DNA from: Poriferisodalis sp965203655
GTDB taxonomy: Bacteria > Actinomycetota > Acidimicrobiia > Acidimicrobiales > Poriferisodalaceae
Assembly: GCF_965203655.1 (NCBI RefSeq)
Contig: NZ_CBDBDD010000008.1
Span: 186,001 to 250,000 of the forward strand
Direction of reading: 5' to 3'
DNA length: 64,000 nt
The notes under the pieces were generated by a model. That model saw only the letters and a program-made list of their open reading frames with translations. It had not been told where the DNA came from and did no database searches. How positions within the stretch are numbered: the first letter of the stretch is position 1; every line of letters starts with the position of its first letter. Positions 16,330 to 25,172 of this stretch are shown piece after piece. The position numbers and the translations under genes are program-made.

Positions 16330-18024
16330 ATGACGAAACGCCGAATCTGGCGCTTGCTAGCGCTGCTATTCGCGTTCTCACTCATTGCTGCTGCGTGCGG
16401 CGGCGATGATGATGGCGACGGAGCAGACGCAGGAGCCGGCGAAACCGAAACCACTGCAGCACCGTCCGATGAGGACATGGCTGACGAGGACGGCGACATG
16501 GCCGATGAGGACATGGCTGACGACGACGGCGACATGGCCGATGAGGACATGGCCGACGACGACGGCGACATGGCCGACGACGACAGCGACATGGCCGACG
16601 ACGACATGGCCGCTGAAGCCGACCGGTCGACCCTCGAAGGAATCTTCGCGGAGAACGACCAGCGCCGCGCCGCGACAGTAGCGATGCTCTCGGAGGGCCT
16701 TGAGTCCGGCGAGTTCGGTGTCGGATCCGACGGAATCCTGCGGGGTCCGGCGGGGTTCGAAATTGACATGAACGGGTGCCCCGAGGATTGGTCCAACACG
16801 CATGGCATCACTGCCGATGAGATCCGGATCGGTCACACGACCGTGCAGTCCGGCACGCTCGCCGCATACGGTGCCATCGGTTTTGGCTGGGCGAACTACA
16901 ACGACTGGGTCAACGAGAATGATCCGATCATGGTTGGCGGATCTCCGCGCAACCTCACCCTGATCGTCAGGGATGACGGGTACCAGTCCAACCTGACGAT
17001 TGACTTCGTGAATGAGCTGATCGAGTCAGAAAACGTATTCTCGATCCTGACACTGGGCTCACCCAATACGCTTGCCGTCTACGATCAGCTGAACGACGAG
17101 TGCATCCCGCAGCCGTTCGTCATGACCGGTCACCCGGCGTGGGGCGACCCGATCAACCATCCGTGGACCACTGGTCTGCAGCTCTCGTATTCGCTTGAGG
17201 CTGATCTGTGGGGCGCATGGATCGAAACCAACCTCGCCGATCGGCTGCCCGTCACTGTGGCGGCCCTGGTGATGGACAACGACTTCGGACTTGCCTACGA
17301 GTTGGGCTTCGAGGACTGGATCCACCGCAACCCTGGCGTTGTGGGCGACTTCGTGCCACAGCGAGTCGATCCCGCCCAGCCGACGTTCACCAACCAGATG
17401 ACGACGCTGCAAGCCGCCGATCCGGATGTGCTGATTTCGATGACTGCAGGCGCTCCGTGCGTTTCGGTGATCCAGGAGGCCGGAGCGAACGGCTTGGTTG
17501 AGGACATTCAGGACCGGGGCGGCGCGCTGTTCACACCGTCGGTGTGCAAGGCGGTGGCCAACTACATGGCCCCGCCAGGCGATGCCTCCGACGGCTGGTG
17601 GATTGTCGGCGGTGGTGCCAAGGACACCACTGATCCCACCTACACCGGCGAGCCGTTCATTACGTGGTTGAACGCCAACCTCGAAGCCGGCGGCCTCGAC
17701 CCGTCGAATTCACTGAATGGCGTGGGCTACTTCTACGGCTACCCGTACGTTGAGGCACTGCGCGTTGCTGCTGATTTGCCAGGCGGCCTGACCCGCACGA
17801 ACTTCATCTTGGCGGTGCGGTCGCTGAGCATCTATCACCCGCTGCTGTTCGACGGCATCGCAGCCGAGTTCAACGGCGCCGAGGATGCGTACTTCATCGA
17901 GGGCACCGACTTCAGCCAGTTCGATGTCGAATCCCAGTCGTGGGTCGTCGTCGGCGACCCCATTGACTTCAATGGCCAGTCGCCGCTCTGTCCATTCGAC
18001 AGGGGCACGAACTCCTGCGGCTAG
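16330..18024 (+). CDS. LivK-type substrate-binding lipoprotein with acidic repeat linker
   Basis: 564 residues from ATG 16330, with AGGGGGAG about 9 bases upstream. Lipoprotein signal: MTKRRIWR, hydrophobic core, lipobox LIAAAC with Cys23. Residues about 25-100 form an acidic linker with seven MAD(D/E)D units. The periplasmic-binding-protein type I domain follows (GITADEIRIGHTTVQSGTL, VMDNDFGLAYELGFEDW, PTFTNQMTTLQAADPDVL, GVGYFYGYPYVEALRVA). Cysteines in pairs (for example CPFDRGTNSC at the C-terminus) suggest disulfides outside the cell. It should deliver the ligand to the permeases encoded upstream. It ends the operon, 50 bases before a strong hairpin. Confidence 0.93.
   Translation: MTKRRIWRLLALLFAFSLIAAACGGDDDGDGADAGAGETETTAAPSDEDMADEDGDMADEDMADDDGDMADEDMADDDGDMADDDSDMADDDMAAEADRSTLEGIFAENDQRRAATVAMLSEGLESGEFGVGSDGILRGPAGFEIDMNGCPEDWSNTHGITADEIRIGHTTVQSGTLAAYGAIGFGWANYNDWVNENDPIMVGGSPRNLTLIVRDDGYQSNLTIDFVNELIESENVFSILTLGSPNTLAVYDQLNDECIPQPFVMTGHPAWGDPINHPWTTGLQLSYSLEADLWGAWIETNLADRLPVTVAALVMDNDFGLAYELGFEDWIHRNPGVVGDFVPQRVDPAQPTFTNQMTTLQAADPDVLISMTAGAPCVSVIQEAGANGLVEDIQDRGGALFTPSVCKAVANYMAPPGDASDGWWIVGGGAKDTTDPTYTGEPFITWLNANLEAGGLDPSNSLNGVGYFYGYPYVEALRVAADLPGGLTRTNFILAVRSLSIYHPLLFDGIAAEFNGAEDAYFIEGTDFSQFDVESQSWVVVGDPIDFNGQSPLCPFDRGTNSCG
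16468..16620 (+). repeat. In-frame acidic tandem repeat inside the LivK-type gene
   Basis: About 150 bases of imperfect tandem repeats (unit roughly GACATGGCCGACGACGAC) encode seven MAD(D/E)D units. Units alternate between DMADED and DMADDDGD, and synonymous codons differ, so it is a coding linker rather than a recent slip or a CRISPR. A related tract is in the lipoprotein gene at the left edge. Confidence 0.85.
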
Positions 18025-18074
18025 ACGAGCTTCGCGCTTGAGCGAACACAGCTGACCTCCGGGTCAGCACGAAG

Positions 18075-18102
18075 GGGCCGGCGGGCAACAGCCCGCCGGC
18101 CC
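18075..18102. terminator. Strong bidirectional hairpin terminator
   Basis: A perfect 12-bp inverted repeat, GGGCCGGCGGGC / GCCCGCCGGCCC, with loop AACA. It sits between the convergent ends of the liv operon (stop 18024) and the nitroreductase-fusion gene (stop 18167). No long T-run on either side, but the position and stability make a terminator very likely. Confidence 0.8.
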
Positions 18103-18166
18103 TCTCGCGTCATTGGCTCGTGCGTCTCGACAGTTGTGCGTTCGCGTGCCCAGTAGGCGTAGCGGC

Positions 18167-19348
18167 TCAGTCGTTGTCGACGATGGCCTTGACACCCTCG
18201 ACGACTCGCTGCATGTTGGCCCGCAGCACGTCCCGGCGCCGGTTCAGCACCCGCTGCTCCTTGGCGGGGTCGCGCAAGGCCATGGGCACCGTGCCGTTGT
18301 TCTCCTGGCCGATCAGCATCGAGAACCGCAGCCGGCTCCCGCCGCCTTGTTCGGCGAGGTCGAAGCGCCACACCGCCCCGGGATTCTCGGTGTCGGTGAC
18401 GCGCCATTCGAATGCGGTGCGCTCCTCCCATGCGGTGACGATGCAGTCGGTTTCCCAGTCGAAGACATCGGGGATGGAGTTGCGGCCACGGAACGTCGAG
18501 CCCACACCCGGATCACCCTCTGAACTCCATTCGGCGCCCTGGAATTCCTCCGAGAACTGCGCCGGCATGTTGATGTCGGTGATGACCTCCCACACGGCGC
18601 GCGGTCGGGCGTCGGTGTCGATCTCGACGACCACGCCCTGCCCATCGGCCACCCGGGCGGTGCCGTTGTCGCTGGGCCGCTGGCGGGTGAAGCCCCACTG
18701 GTCGAAGTAGGTGATCTCGCTCGCCGGTCGGCGGGGGGCAGGCGAGAAGTCGGTTCCCTTGGTGTAGGCCACCGGAAAGCACACCAGCGTGGTGAGGCCC
18801 GGCGGCATGCCCAGCAGCTCGGCCACCTCGTCGGACTTGTTGTTGAGCATGGTGGCGTAGGCGGTGCCGAGGCCGCGGGAGCGCAGCGCCAGGTTGAAGC
18901 TCCACGCTGAGGGGATGGCGCTGTCGAACAGCCCCGGCCGGCCGCTGTCGTCGTGAATGCCCCAGATCGCCAGCATGACGAGGGCAGGGGCCTTCGCGTA
19001 GTTCTCCACGAGGTAGGCGCTGGAGCTGACGATGTGCTCCTTGGGATGGCCGGTGCCGTCGAGCCGCCCCCGGGCGTTGATGAAGATGGTGCCCACCTCG
19101 GCGTAGAGCTCGCCGAGCCGGTCTTTGAGGTCTTGGTCGCGGATCACGATCCAGCGGCGGCTCGCATCGTTGCCGCCCGTCGGGGCCTGCTCCGCGAGGT
19201 CGATGCACTCGAAGATGAGCTCGTCGCTGACCCAGCGGTCGAAGTCGAGCCGCTTGCGCACTGCCCGGGTGGTGGTGAGCAGGCGATCCACCTGGTCGAG
19301 GTCGAAACCGGCCTCGGAGGTGCGTTCCCCGGAATCAGAATTCTGCAT
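18167..19348 (-). CDS. Nitroreductase-SRPBCC fusion protein
   Basis: 393 residues. Residues about 15-225 match the FMN-dependent nitroreductase fold: TTTRAVRKRLDFDR, APTGGNDASRRWIVIRD and SAWSFNLALRSRGLGTAYATM with the GMPPGLTTLVCFPVAY tail. Residues about 240-385 look like a SRPBCC/polyketide-cyclase domain: VVVEIDTDARPRAVWEVITDI, VGSTFRGRN and FEWRVTDTENPGAVWRFDL. The N-terminal part could reduce nitro or quinone-like compounds, and the C-terminal pocket could bind a hydrophobic ligand; joint action is inferred. The gene is divergent from an acyl-CoA dehydrogenase gene with only 50 bases between starts, so the two may share a control region. Confidence 0.85.
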   Translation of the reverse strand: MQNSDSGERTSEAGFDLDQVDRLLTTTRAVRKRLDFDRWVSDELIFECIDLAEQAPTGGNDASRRWIVIRDQDLKDRLGELYAEVGTIFINARGRLDGTGHPKEHIVSSSAYLVENYAKAPALVMLAIWGIHDDSGRPGLFDSAIPSAWSFNLALRSRGLGTAYATMLNNKSDEVAELLGMPPGLTTLVCFPVAYTKGTDFSPAPRRPASEITYFDQWGFTRQRPSDNGTARVADGQGVVVEIDTDARPRAVWEVITDINMPAQFSEEFQGAEWSSEGDPGVGSTFRGRNSIPDVFDWETDCIVTAWEERTAFEWRVTDTENPGAVWRFDLAEQGGGSRLRFSMLIGQENNGTVPMALRDPAKEQRVLNRRRDVLRANMQRVVEGVKAIVDND

Positions 19349-19398
19349 TTCGGTACCCTAAGTCGCCGCTGTACGGCGGTGCCGAGCCCCTGTATCCC

Positions 19399-20565
19399 GT
19401 GGCCGAACCCGAGGAGGGCGCAGTGCAGTTGACCGACGAGCAGCAGCAGATCCGCGATGTGGCGAGAGCATTCGCGCAGCGCGAGATCGCGCCGTTCGCC
19501 GCAGAGTGGGACCGGGCCGGCGGGGCGCCCCGCGAGCTCTACGCCAAGATGGCCGACGTCGGGCTCATGGGGGTGATGATCGACCCGTGCTGGGGCGGCG
19601 CGGGTGCCGACTTCGTGTCGTACGCGCTGGCCATCGAGGAGGTCTCCGCTGCCGACGGCGGCATCAGCAACATGATGGCGGCGAACAACTCGCCGGTCGC
19701 CGTGGCGGTCCAGCAGTCGGGCACCGACCAGCAGAAACGCGACTACCTCACCAAGCTCACCAGCGGCGAGTGGCTGGGCTGCATCCACCTCACCGAGCCC
19801 CACACCGGCTCCGACGCTGCGGCCATCCGCACCCGGGCCACCCGAGACGGCGACGAGTACGTCCTCAACGGCCACAAGGCGTTCATCACCGCGGGCTCGA
19901 CGGCCGATGTGGCGATGATCGTGGCGGTGACCGATCCGAGCGCCGGCAAGCGGGGCATGACCACGTTCATCACGCCCACCGACAACCCCGGCTACCGCGT
20001 GATCGCCAAGGAGGAAAAGCTCGGCCACCGCACCAACGACACCTGCCAGGTGGTCTTCGAGGACATGCGCGTTCCCGCAAGCGATGTCCTCGGCGAGATC
20101 GGACGCGGGCTCGGCATTGCGCTGGGCAACCTGTCGCTGGGCCGCATCGGCGCCGCGGCCCAAGCCACCGGCGGCGCACGGGCTGCGTTCAAGGCCGCAC
20201 ATTCCTATGCCCAGGAGCGCGAGACCTTCGGGCGCCCCATCGTCGAGCACCAGGCGATCTCGTTCACGCTGGCCGAGATGGCCACCCAGATCGAGGCGGC
20301 ACGTCAGCTCTACCTGCACGCGGCGCAGATGCGCGATCAGGGCCTCGAATGCGCCCGCGAGGCCTCGATGGCGAAGCTGTTCGCGTCGGAGATGGCCGAG
20401 CGGGTGGCGTCGAAAGCCATCCAGATCCACGGCGGATACGGCTTCCTGAACGACTACCCGGTGGAGAAGATCTACCGCGACGTGCGGGTGTACCAGATCT
20501 ACGAGGGCACCTCGGAGGTCCAGAAGCTGCTGATCAGCCGCATGCTCGACGGCGTCGAGGGCTAG
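19399..20565 (+). CDS. Acyl-CoA dehydrogenase
   Basis: 388 residues from GTG 19399. FAD-dependent alpha,beta-dehydrogenation of an acyl-CoA. Visible are LTDEQQQIRDVARAFAQREIAP, the signature CIHLTEPHTGSDAAAIRTRA, YVLNGHKAFITAGSTAD, the RETFGRPI-like ERETFGRPIVEHQ, QIHGGYGFLNDYPVEKIYRD and YQIYEGTSEVQ, whose Glu is the usual catalytic base. It fits the short/medium-chain class by length. Next to the nitroreductase fusion (divergent) and a convergent deacetylase gene. The exact acyl substrate is not evident. Confidence 0.93.
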   Translation: MAEPEEGAVQLTDEQQQIRDVARAFAQREIAPFAAEWDRAGGAPRELYAKMADVGLMGVMIDPCWGGAGADFVSYALAIEEVSAADGGISNMMAANNSPVAVAVQQSGTDQQKRDYLTKLTSGEWLGCIHLTEPHTGSDAAAIRTRATRDGDEYVLNGHKAFITAGSTADVAMIVAVTDPSAGKRGMTTFITPTDNPGYRVIAKEEKLGHRTNDTCQVVFEDMRVPASDVLGEIGRGLGIALGNLSLGRIGAAAQATGGARAAFKAAHSYAQERETFGRPIVEHQAISFTLAEMATQIEAARQLYLHAAQMRDQGLECAREASMAKLFASEMAERVASKAIQIHGGYGFLNDYPVEKIYRDVRVYQIYEGTSEVQKLLISRMLDGVEG

Positions 20566-20589
20566 GGGCCCGGCGGCCGGGGGCGGCTA

Positions 20590-21468
20590 CTACTCGATGC
20601 CGAGCTGCCGCCCGCCCCGCCAGGCGTCGGCCACGTCGCACATGCGGGTGTAGCTCACGCCGAGATCGGTCATCTGTTCGATCCAGCGTTCCATCTCGTA
20701 CAGGCGACCGCCGCGGCCGATCGCCTGCGGATGGAAGGTGACCGTGCACACGCCGTGCCGCACCTCGCTGGTCATCCACTTCACATCGGAAAGAAACCCA
20801 TCGAACATGGCGGCGGGATTCTCCAGCCCGGTCAGGATCGTGTTCTTGAACGTCACGAACTCGAGGTGGACGTAGTCGTCGAGGTGCCAGCTGAACGGCA
20901 GCTCCACGAGGTCGACCTGCTCGCCGAACTCCATCGGCCCGTCCAGCGGGAACTGATCGCCGGTGCGCAGCCAGTAGGGCGCGTAGTCGTGGCCCATCAG
21001 CGACGAGTCGTAGCTGAGGCCGAATTCCATCAGCAGGTCGATGGTCCAGGGGTTGATGTCGCCCGACGGCGCCCGGTAGCCCTTGGGCGGAGCGCCGGTG
21101 AGCGATTCGATCTGCGCGAAGGTCCGCTCGAGGATCGCTCGCTCCTCGTCCTCGCTGAGCCGGGGGTTGTACTCGTGGGCGTAGCCGTGCAGTCCCACTT
21201 CGCATCCGGCGTCGACCACCATGCGGGCTGCGTCGGGATAGGTGTCGATGGAGTGGCCTGGGATGAAGAAGGTGCTCGGAATGTTGTGGCGGGCGAGCAG
21301 CTTGAGGATCCGCGGCACGGCGACGGCGCCGAATTCGCCGCGTGAGATGGGCGTGGGGGTGGTCTGGCGGCGGGCGATCCACAATGACGGCCCGTCGAAG
21401 TCGAACGTAAGGCAGACGTAGCCCGCAGGATTGTCAGGTATCGCCCCGTTGCTTGCGCCGTTGTCCAT
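20590..21468 (-). CDS. Polysaccharide deacetylase family protein (NodB fold)
   Basis: 292 residues. CLTFDFDGPSLW near the N-terminus supplies the catalytic/metal Asp, and GLHGYAHEYNP contains the H-x(4)-H metal pair. GYRAPSGDINPWTIDLL and VTFHPQAIGRGGR complete the set of NodB motifs. No signal peptide or membrane anchor, so it is probably cytoplasmic, like PuuE-type or imidase-like relatives that act on small amides rather than on polysaccharide. It is convergent with the acyl-CoA dehydrogenase gene. Start ATG 21468 is in the 109-base divergent gap to the DUF3179 gene. Confidence 0.88.
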   Translation of the reverse strand: MDNGASNGAIPDNPAGYVCLTFDFDGPSLWIARRQTTPTPISRGEFGAVAVPRILKLLARHNIPSTFFIPGHSIDTYPDAARMVVDAGCEVGLHGYAHEYNPRLSEDEERAILERTFAQIESLTGAPPKGYRAPSGDINPWTIDLLMEFGLSYDSSLMGHDYAPYWLRTGDQFPLDGPMEFGEQVDLVELPFSWHLDDYVHLEFVTFKNTILTGLENPAAMFDGFLSDVKWMTSEVRHGVCTVTFHPQAIGRGGRLYEMERWIEQMTDLGVSYTRMCDVADAWRGGRQLGIE

Positions 21469-21577
21469 CGCGATTCCCCCTTGGCGGTGCCGCTGATTCG
21501 GCCACCCATGGGTGTCGTTCTAGCCCAATCGGCCTGACCGTGGCGCTGCGAAGGGCTGCCATAGGCTCGGCCGCCGT

Positions 21578-23197
21578 ATGCGAAAGCTGATCTGCGCAGC
21601 CGTGGCGGTGAGCGTGCTTGCCGCCGCGTGCTCGCCCTCCTCCGGTGAGGGCGAGAGTTCCGCTGCGACAGACCCTCCTGCGACATCCTCGCCATCTGAC
21701 GAATCGGCAGACGGTGCTGCAGACTCAGACGCTGCCGGCGATGTGGCGCCACCCGACACGACGTCGCCCGGATCCGTGCCGACGACGCAGCCGTTCATTC
21801 CCGATACCGCCGACGGGCGGCCGTTTCTCGAACTGACGCTGCTGGAGAAGATCGACGAGTTCCTGGTACGGCCCAACACCACCTTTGCGGCGATCATCGC
21901 TGATGAGATGGGCAGGAGCGGCGAACAGCGCTGGGTTGCTTGGACTCTGGATCTGCTGCGCGTCGGCGGCTCGCGGGAAGTGTCCGACGTCGCGATGAGA
22001 GCACTGCAGGCACTCACCGGAATTGAGAGCGCCGACGATCCCATCACTGACTATGTCCGGTATGGCTCGTGGTACCGCTCTCACGGCATTGATCCCGGCG
22101 ACGACTACGGGAACTTCAAGCGAACGTTGTACGCATACCTCGACTCTCAGTACGACGAGATATTGGCCCAGGTCACCGACCGGGTGACGCTCGGGGCGGT
22201 CCAGTGGGGCGGGGTGCGACGGGGCGGCATCCCCGAGCTGAACAACCCTGAGCGGCTGACCCCTGCTCAAGCAGATTTCATGACCCCCGAAGAACTCGTG
22301 CTGGGCTTCGTCATCGGCAACGAGTCGGGTGCGTATCCGGTGCGGTTCCTGGCGCGCCACGAGCTGGCGAACGACGTGGTGGGCGGTGTACCGGTAGCAC
22401 TCGGCTACTGCACCCTGTGCCTCACAGCGCTCATGTTCGACCGGCGGCTGCCCAGCGGCGACGTGCTGACGTTCCAGACGTCGGGCCTGCTGATGGACTC
22501 GAACAAGATCATGATCGACAACGAGACCGAGAGCCTGTGGAACCACCTCTCGGGCACGGCGTTCGCCGGCCCGCTGGCCGGCACCAAGCTGGAGCAGTTC
22601 CCGGTGGCCACGGCGCGCTGGTCGGACTGGCTGGCCGATCATCCCGACACGTTCACGCTCGACACGCCGCCGCCGACCTTCTTCCCCGAGACGCCGGAGC
22701 GTCCGCCGATCAGCTATGACTACACGCCCGGCGCGGCCTACCGGTCGTACTACTCCAGCGAGGACCTGTGGTTCCCCACCTTCGAGACGCCCGACGTGTT
22801 CGAGCTGAAGGAGGAGGTGGTCACCGTCGACCGCGGCGGTCACGCCCTGGCGCTGAGGCTCGCAGCGCTCGAAGGCATGGACCCCTTCGTCTACTGGCTC
22901 GGCGACGAGCCGCTCGTGATCGTGCCAAACCAAGGCGGTGCCAGGGTGTACAGCGCCGCGGACGTAGCGGGTGTACCCCGCGAAGCATGGCGTCACCTCG
23001 CCCCCGTCGAGGTAGTACCCGGGGGAGTGCTGCACGACGAGCTGCGCATCAGCCGCGTCGACGGCCACACGCTCGTCGACCCCAGCCTGCTGATCGACGT
23101 CAGGCTGCCGCGCATCGTCTCGTCGCAGTCGTTCTGGTTCGCCTGGTACGGCCTCCACCCCGACACCGAGACCTGGCCTCCCGCCGACGAGCGCTAG
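21578..23197 (+). CDS. DUF3179 domain-containing lipoprotein
   Basis: 539 residues. Lipoprotein signal MRKLICAAVAVSVLAAAC with Cys18, then a Ser/Asp/Pro/Thr-rich linker to about residue 75. The C-terminal two-thirds show DUF3179: PVALGYCTLCLTALMFDRRL (two conserved Cys), LTFQTSGLLMDSNKIMID, ETESLWNHLSGTAFAGPLAGTKLE and later DPFVYWLGDEPLVIVPNQGG. The family is secreted or membrane-tethered and has no established activity. Function unknown. A tRNA-Glu gene begins 49 bases after the stop. Confidence 0.85.
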   Translation: MRKLICAAVAVSVLAAACSPSSGEGESSAATDPPATSSPSDESADGAADSDAAGDVAPPDTTSPGSVPTTQPFIPDTADGRPFLELTLLEKIDEFLVRPNTTFAAIIADEMGRSGEQRWVAWTLDLLRVGGSREVSDVAMRALQALTGIESADDPITDYVRYGSWYRSHGIDPGDDYGNFKRTLYAYLDSQYDEILAQVTDRVTLGAVQWGGVRRGGIPELNNPERLTPAQADFMTPEELVLGFVIGNESGAYPVRFLARHELANDVVGGVPVALGYCTLCLTALMFDRRLPSGDVLTFQTSGLLMDSNKIMIDNETESLWNHLSGTAFAGPLAGTKLEQFPVATARWSDWLADHPDTFTLDTPPPTFFPETPERPPISYDYTPGAAYRSYYSSEDLWFPTFETPDVFELKEEVVTVDRGGHALALRLAALEGMDPFVYWLGDEPLVIVPNQGGARVYSAADVAGVPREAWRHLAPVEVVPGGVLHDELRISRVDGHTLVDPSLLIDVRLPRIVSSQSFWFAWYGLHPDTETWPPADER

Positions 23198-23245
23198 CGG
23201 CCAGTTCTGGGGCGGTGGCTATGCTGGCAAGCCGCATCTCAACCA

Positions 23246-23318
23246 GCCCCCATCGTCTAGCGGCCAAGGACACCACCCTCTCAAGGTGGCGGCACGGGTT
23301 CGAATCCCGTTGGGGGTG
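23246..23318 (+). tRNA. tRNA-Glu (anticodon CUC), CCA not encoded
   Basis: Acceptor arms GCCCCCA (23246-23252) and TGGGGGT (23311-23317) pair with one G-U. The anticodon loop CCCTCTCAA gives CTC. The T arm CGGG-TTCGAAT-CCCG is perfect. Discriminator G at 23318 is followed by CGCCA rather than CCA. It lies 1.7 kb before the accessory island and is not its integration site. Confidence 0.95.
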
Positions 23319-23418
23319 CGCCATGTCCGCTCGATCCGGGTGGCTCGGTGGGCGTCGGTCCCGCTGAGCTTCCTGCGAGCCAGGCACCGGCGCCCGTGTG
23401 CCGAGGGAGCAGCCCGAG

Positions 23419-25092
23419 ATGACCGATGGGCAGGAGTCGCATTGGTCCCGGCATCTGCCCGCTGGCGGCAGTGCCGCCGAGGTTGATCTGTCTGCAGGGG
23501 GCACGCTGCCGGCGGTCTGGCTGGATCGCTGGTTTGCCGATCCGCAGCGAGCCGTTGTGTGGGATGCGCACGAGGGCTGGATGACCGGCGTCCAACTCTT
23601 GGGGCGCGCCCAAGATGTCGCCCAGCGCTTGGCGAGTGCGGGCGTCGTCGCGGGTGACCGCGTGCTGATGAGCGGTCCGAGCTCGACCCGTTTGGTTGCG
23701 GCGCACGTCGCCGTGCTGGCGATGGGCGCGGTGGCGGTCCCGCTGAACGGTGCGTACCGGGCCGATGAAGTGCGCGGCGTGGCGGCTGATTGCCGTCCTA
23801 CAGCGGCGCTGGTGGAGGGCGTAGGCGAAGCCGGCGAGTGGGCACAGTGGATCGCCGACGCTAATCCAGCCATGCTGATCGGCGACTTTGACGCCGCTGG
23901 ATTGGCCGGTGGCGACAGCCCCTCCCGCGCTGCACGCCTCGACATCGCTGTGCAGGCTTCCGGACGCAGGCCCGATGAAACTGCCCTTATCGGGTACACG
24001 TCGGGCACAACCGGGCGGCCCAAGGGTGCGGTGCTGAGCCATGCGAACCTGCTGGCGTCGGTGCGGGCGCTGGAGCTGGCGTGGCGCTGGACGCCAGGCG
24101 ACGTGCTCGTGTTGGCGCTGCCGCTGTTCCACATGCATGGCCTAGGCGTGGGGCTCCACGGCACGCTCACCGTGGGCGCCCGGGCCGTACTGCAGCCGAC
24201 GTTCGATCCCGACGCCGTCTTCGATGCAATCGCGGGCCGAAGTGGCACGGGCGAGCACCGAGCCACCATGTTCTTCGGCGTACCGACTATGTACTCGCGG
24301 CTGGTGGCTTCGCCGCGAGCCGCCGAGCTGTCGGCACTGCGGCTGTGCGTATCGGGTTCGGCACCCATGCCGTCCGAGCTGCACGACGCCGTGCGGGAGG
24401 CCAGCGGCCAGCACGTCATCGAGCGCTATGGCATGACCGAGACTGTCATGCTCGTCTCGAATCCGCATGACGAGCCTCGGCGAGCGGGTACGGTCGGCTT
24501 CCCGCTGCCCGGAGTGGAAGTGCGCCTCGACGCGCTCAACGTCAGTGACGGCGATGGCGAGCCGGCGGCCAACGACGACGCTGCGCCGGCTGGCCCCCCC
24601 GACGTGTCGGCTGGCTCCCGTGCGACGGCTGGCCCCGAGGCTGCGGAGATCCTGGTGCGGGGACCCAACGTGTTCTCGGGCTACTGGGAGCGGCCCGCCG
24701 AGAACGCAGCATCGTTCAGCGACGACTGGTTCCGCACCGGCGACCTCGGCCAGTGGGACGACGGCTACCTGCGCATCGTCGGCCGCGCCAAGGAGCTCAT
24801 CATCTGCGGCGGCTTCAACGTGTACCCCCGCGAGGTCGAGGAGGTCATCGCATCGCACCCCGATGTCGCCGAGTGCGCCGTCGGCGGCGAGCCCGACCCC
24901 GAGTGGGGCGAAGTGGTGGTGGCCTACGTGGTCGCCGAGCGGGACTTTGACGACGACGAGCTGAAGGACTACGTGGGCGAGCGCCTCGCGTACTACAAGC
25001 GACCCCGCCGCACCTACCGCATCCTGGCGTTGCCCCGCAACGCCCTCGGCAAGGTGCAGCGCCACCAGCTCGCTTCGTGCATCCAGCCGTGA
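23419..25092 (+). CDS. AMP-dependent acyl-CoA synthetase, malonyl-CoA synthetase (MatB)-like
   Basis: 557 residues from ATG 23419 (GAGGGAG 9 bases upstream; an in-frame GTG at 23398 is less likely). It activates a carboxylate through an acyl-AMP to the CoA thioester. Motifs: GYTSGTTGRPKGAVLSH (A3), LPLFHMHGLGVGLHGTL, ERYGMTETVMLVSNP and AGTVGFPLPGVEVR, the last two closest to MatB-type malonyl/methylmalonyl-CoA ligases; GDLGQWDDGYLRIVGRAKELI and the C-terminal Lys of LPRNALGKVQ (A10). A Pro/Ala-rich insert (about residues 377-405) is unusual. Its last 60 bases contain the left direct repeat bounding the accessory island. Confidence 0.9.
   Translation: MTDGQESHWSRHLPAGGSAAEVDLSAGGTLPAVWLDRWFADPQRAVVWDAHEGWMTGVQLLGRAQDVAQRLASAGVVAGDRVLMSGPSSTRLVAAHVAVLAMGAVAVPLNGAYRADEVRGVAADCRPTAALVEGVGEAGEWAQWIADANPAMLIGDFDAAGLAGGDSPSRAARLDIAVQASGRRPDETALIGYTSGTTGRPKGAVLSHANLLASVRALELAWRWTPGDVLVLALPLFHMHGLGVGLHGTLTVGARAVLQPTFDPDAVFDAIAGRSGTGEHRATMFFGVPTMYSRLVASPRAAELSALRLCVSGSAPMPSELHDAVREASGQHVIERYGMTETVMLVSNPHDEPRRAGTVGFPLPGVEVRLDALNVSDGDGEPAANDDAAPAGPPDVSAGSRATAGPEAAEILVRGPNVFSGYWERPAENAASFSDDWFRTGDLGQWDDGYLRIVGRAKELIICGGFNVYPREVEEVIASHPDVAECAVGGEPDPEWGEVVVAYVVAERDFDDDELKDYVGERLAYYKRPRRTYRILALPRNALGKVQRHQLASCIQP
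25033..25055 (+). repeat. Left direct repeat bounding the island (attL-like), inside the acyl-CoA synthetase 3' end
   Basis: A 23-base sequence (CCCCGCAACGCCC then TCGGCAAGGT) is identical to 43610-43632, 18,577 bases away in the same orientation. One mismatch then three further matching bases extend it to 27. Here it encodes PRNALGKV in the synthetase A10 motif. Confidence 0.8.
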
Positions 25093-25172
25093 CTTCGTGT
25101 GTCTTTCACCTAGCGGGCGAGTCTCCCGGATGCCAGGGCCATCATGCTTGACGTTCAGCATCTGAGCGGCCA

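Noticed and set aside
16468..16620. Tandem repeats considered as a CRISPR array
   Set aside because: Units are short, imperfect, in-frame and encode an acidic protein linker; there are no spacers and no cas genes.
23246..23318. tRNA-Glu as integration site of the island
   Set aside because: It is intact, 1.7 kb left of the island, with an ordinary ligase gene between; the bounding repeat does not match the tRNA 3' end.
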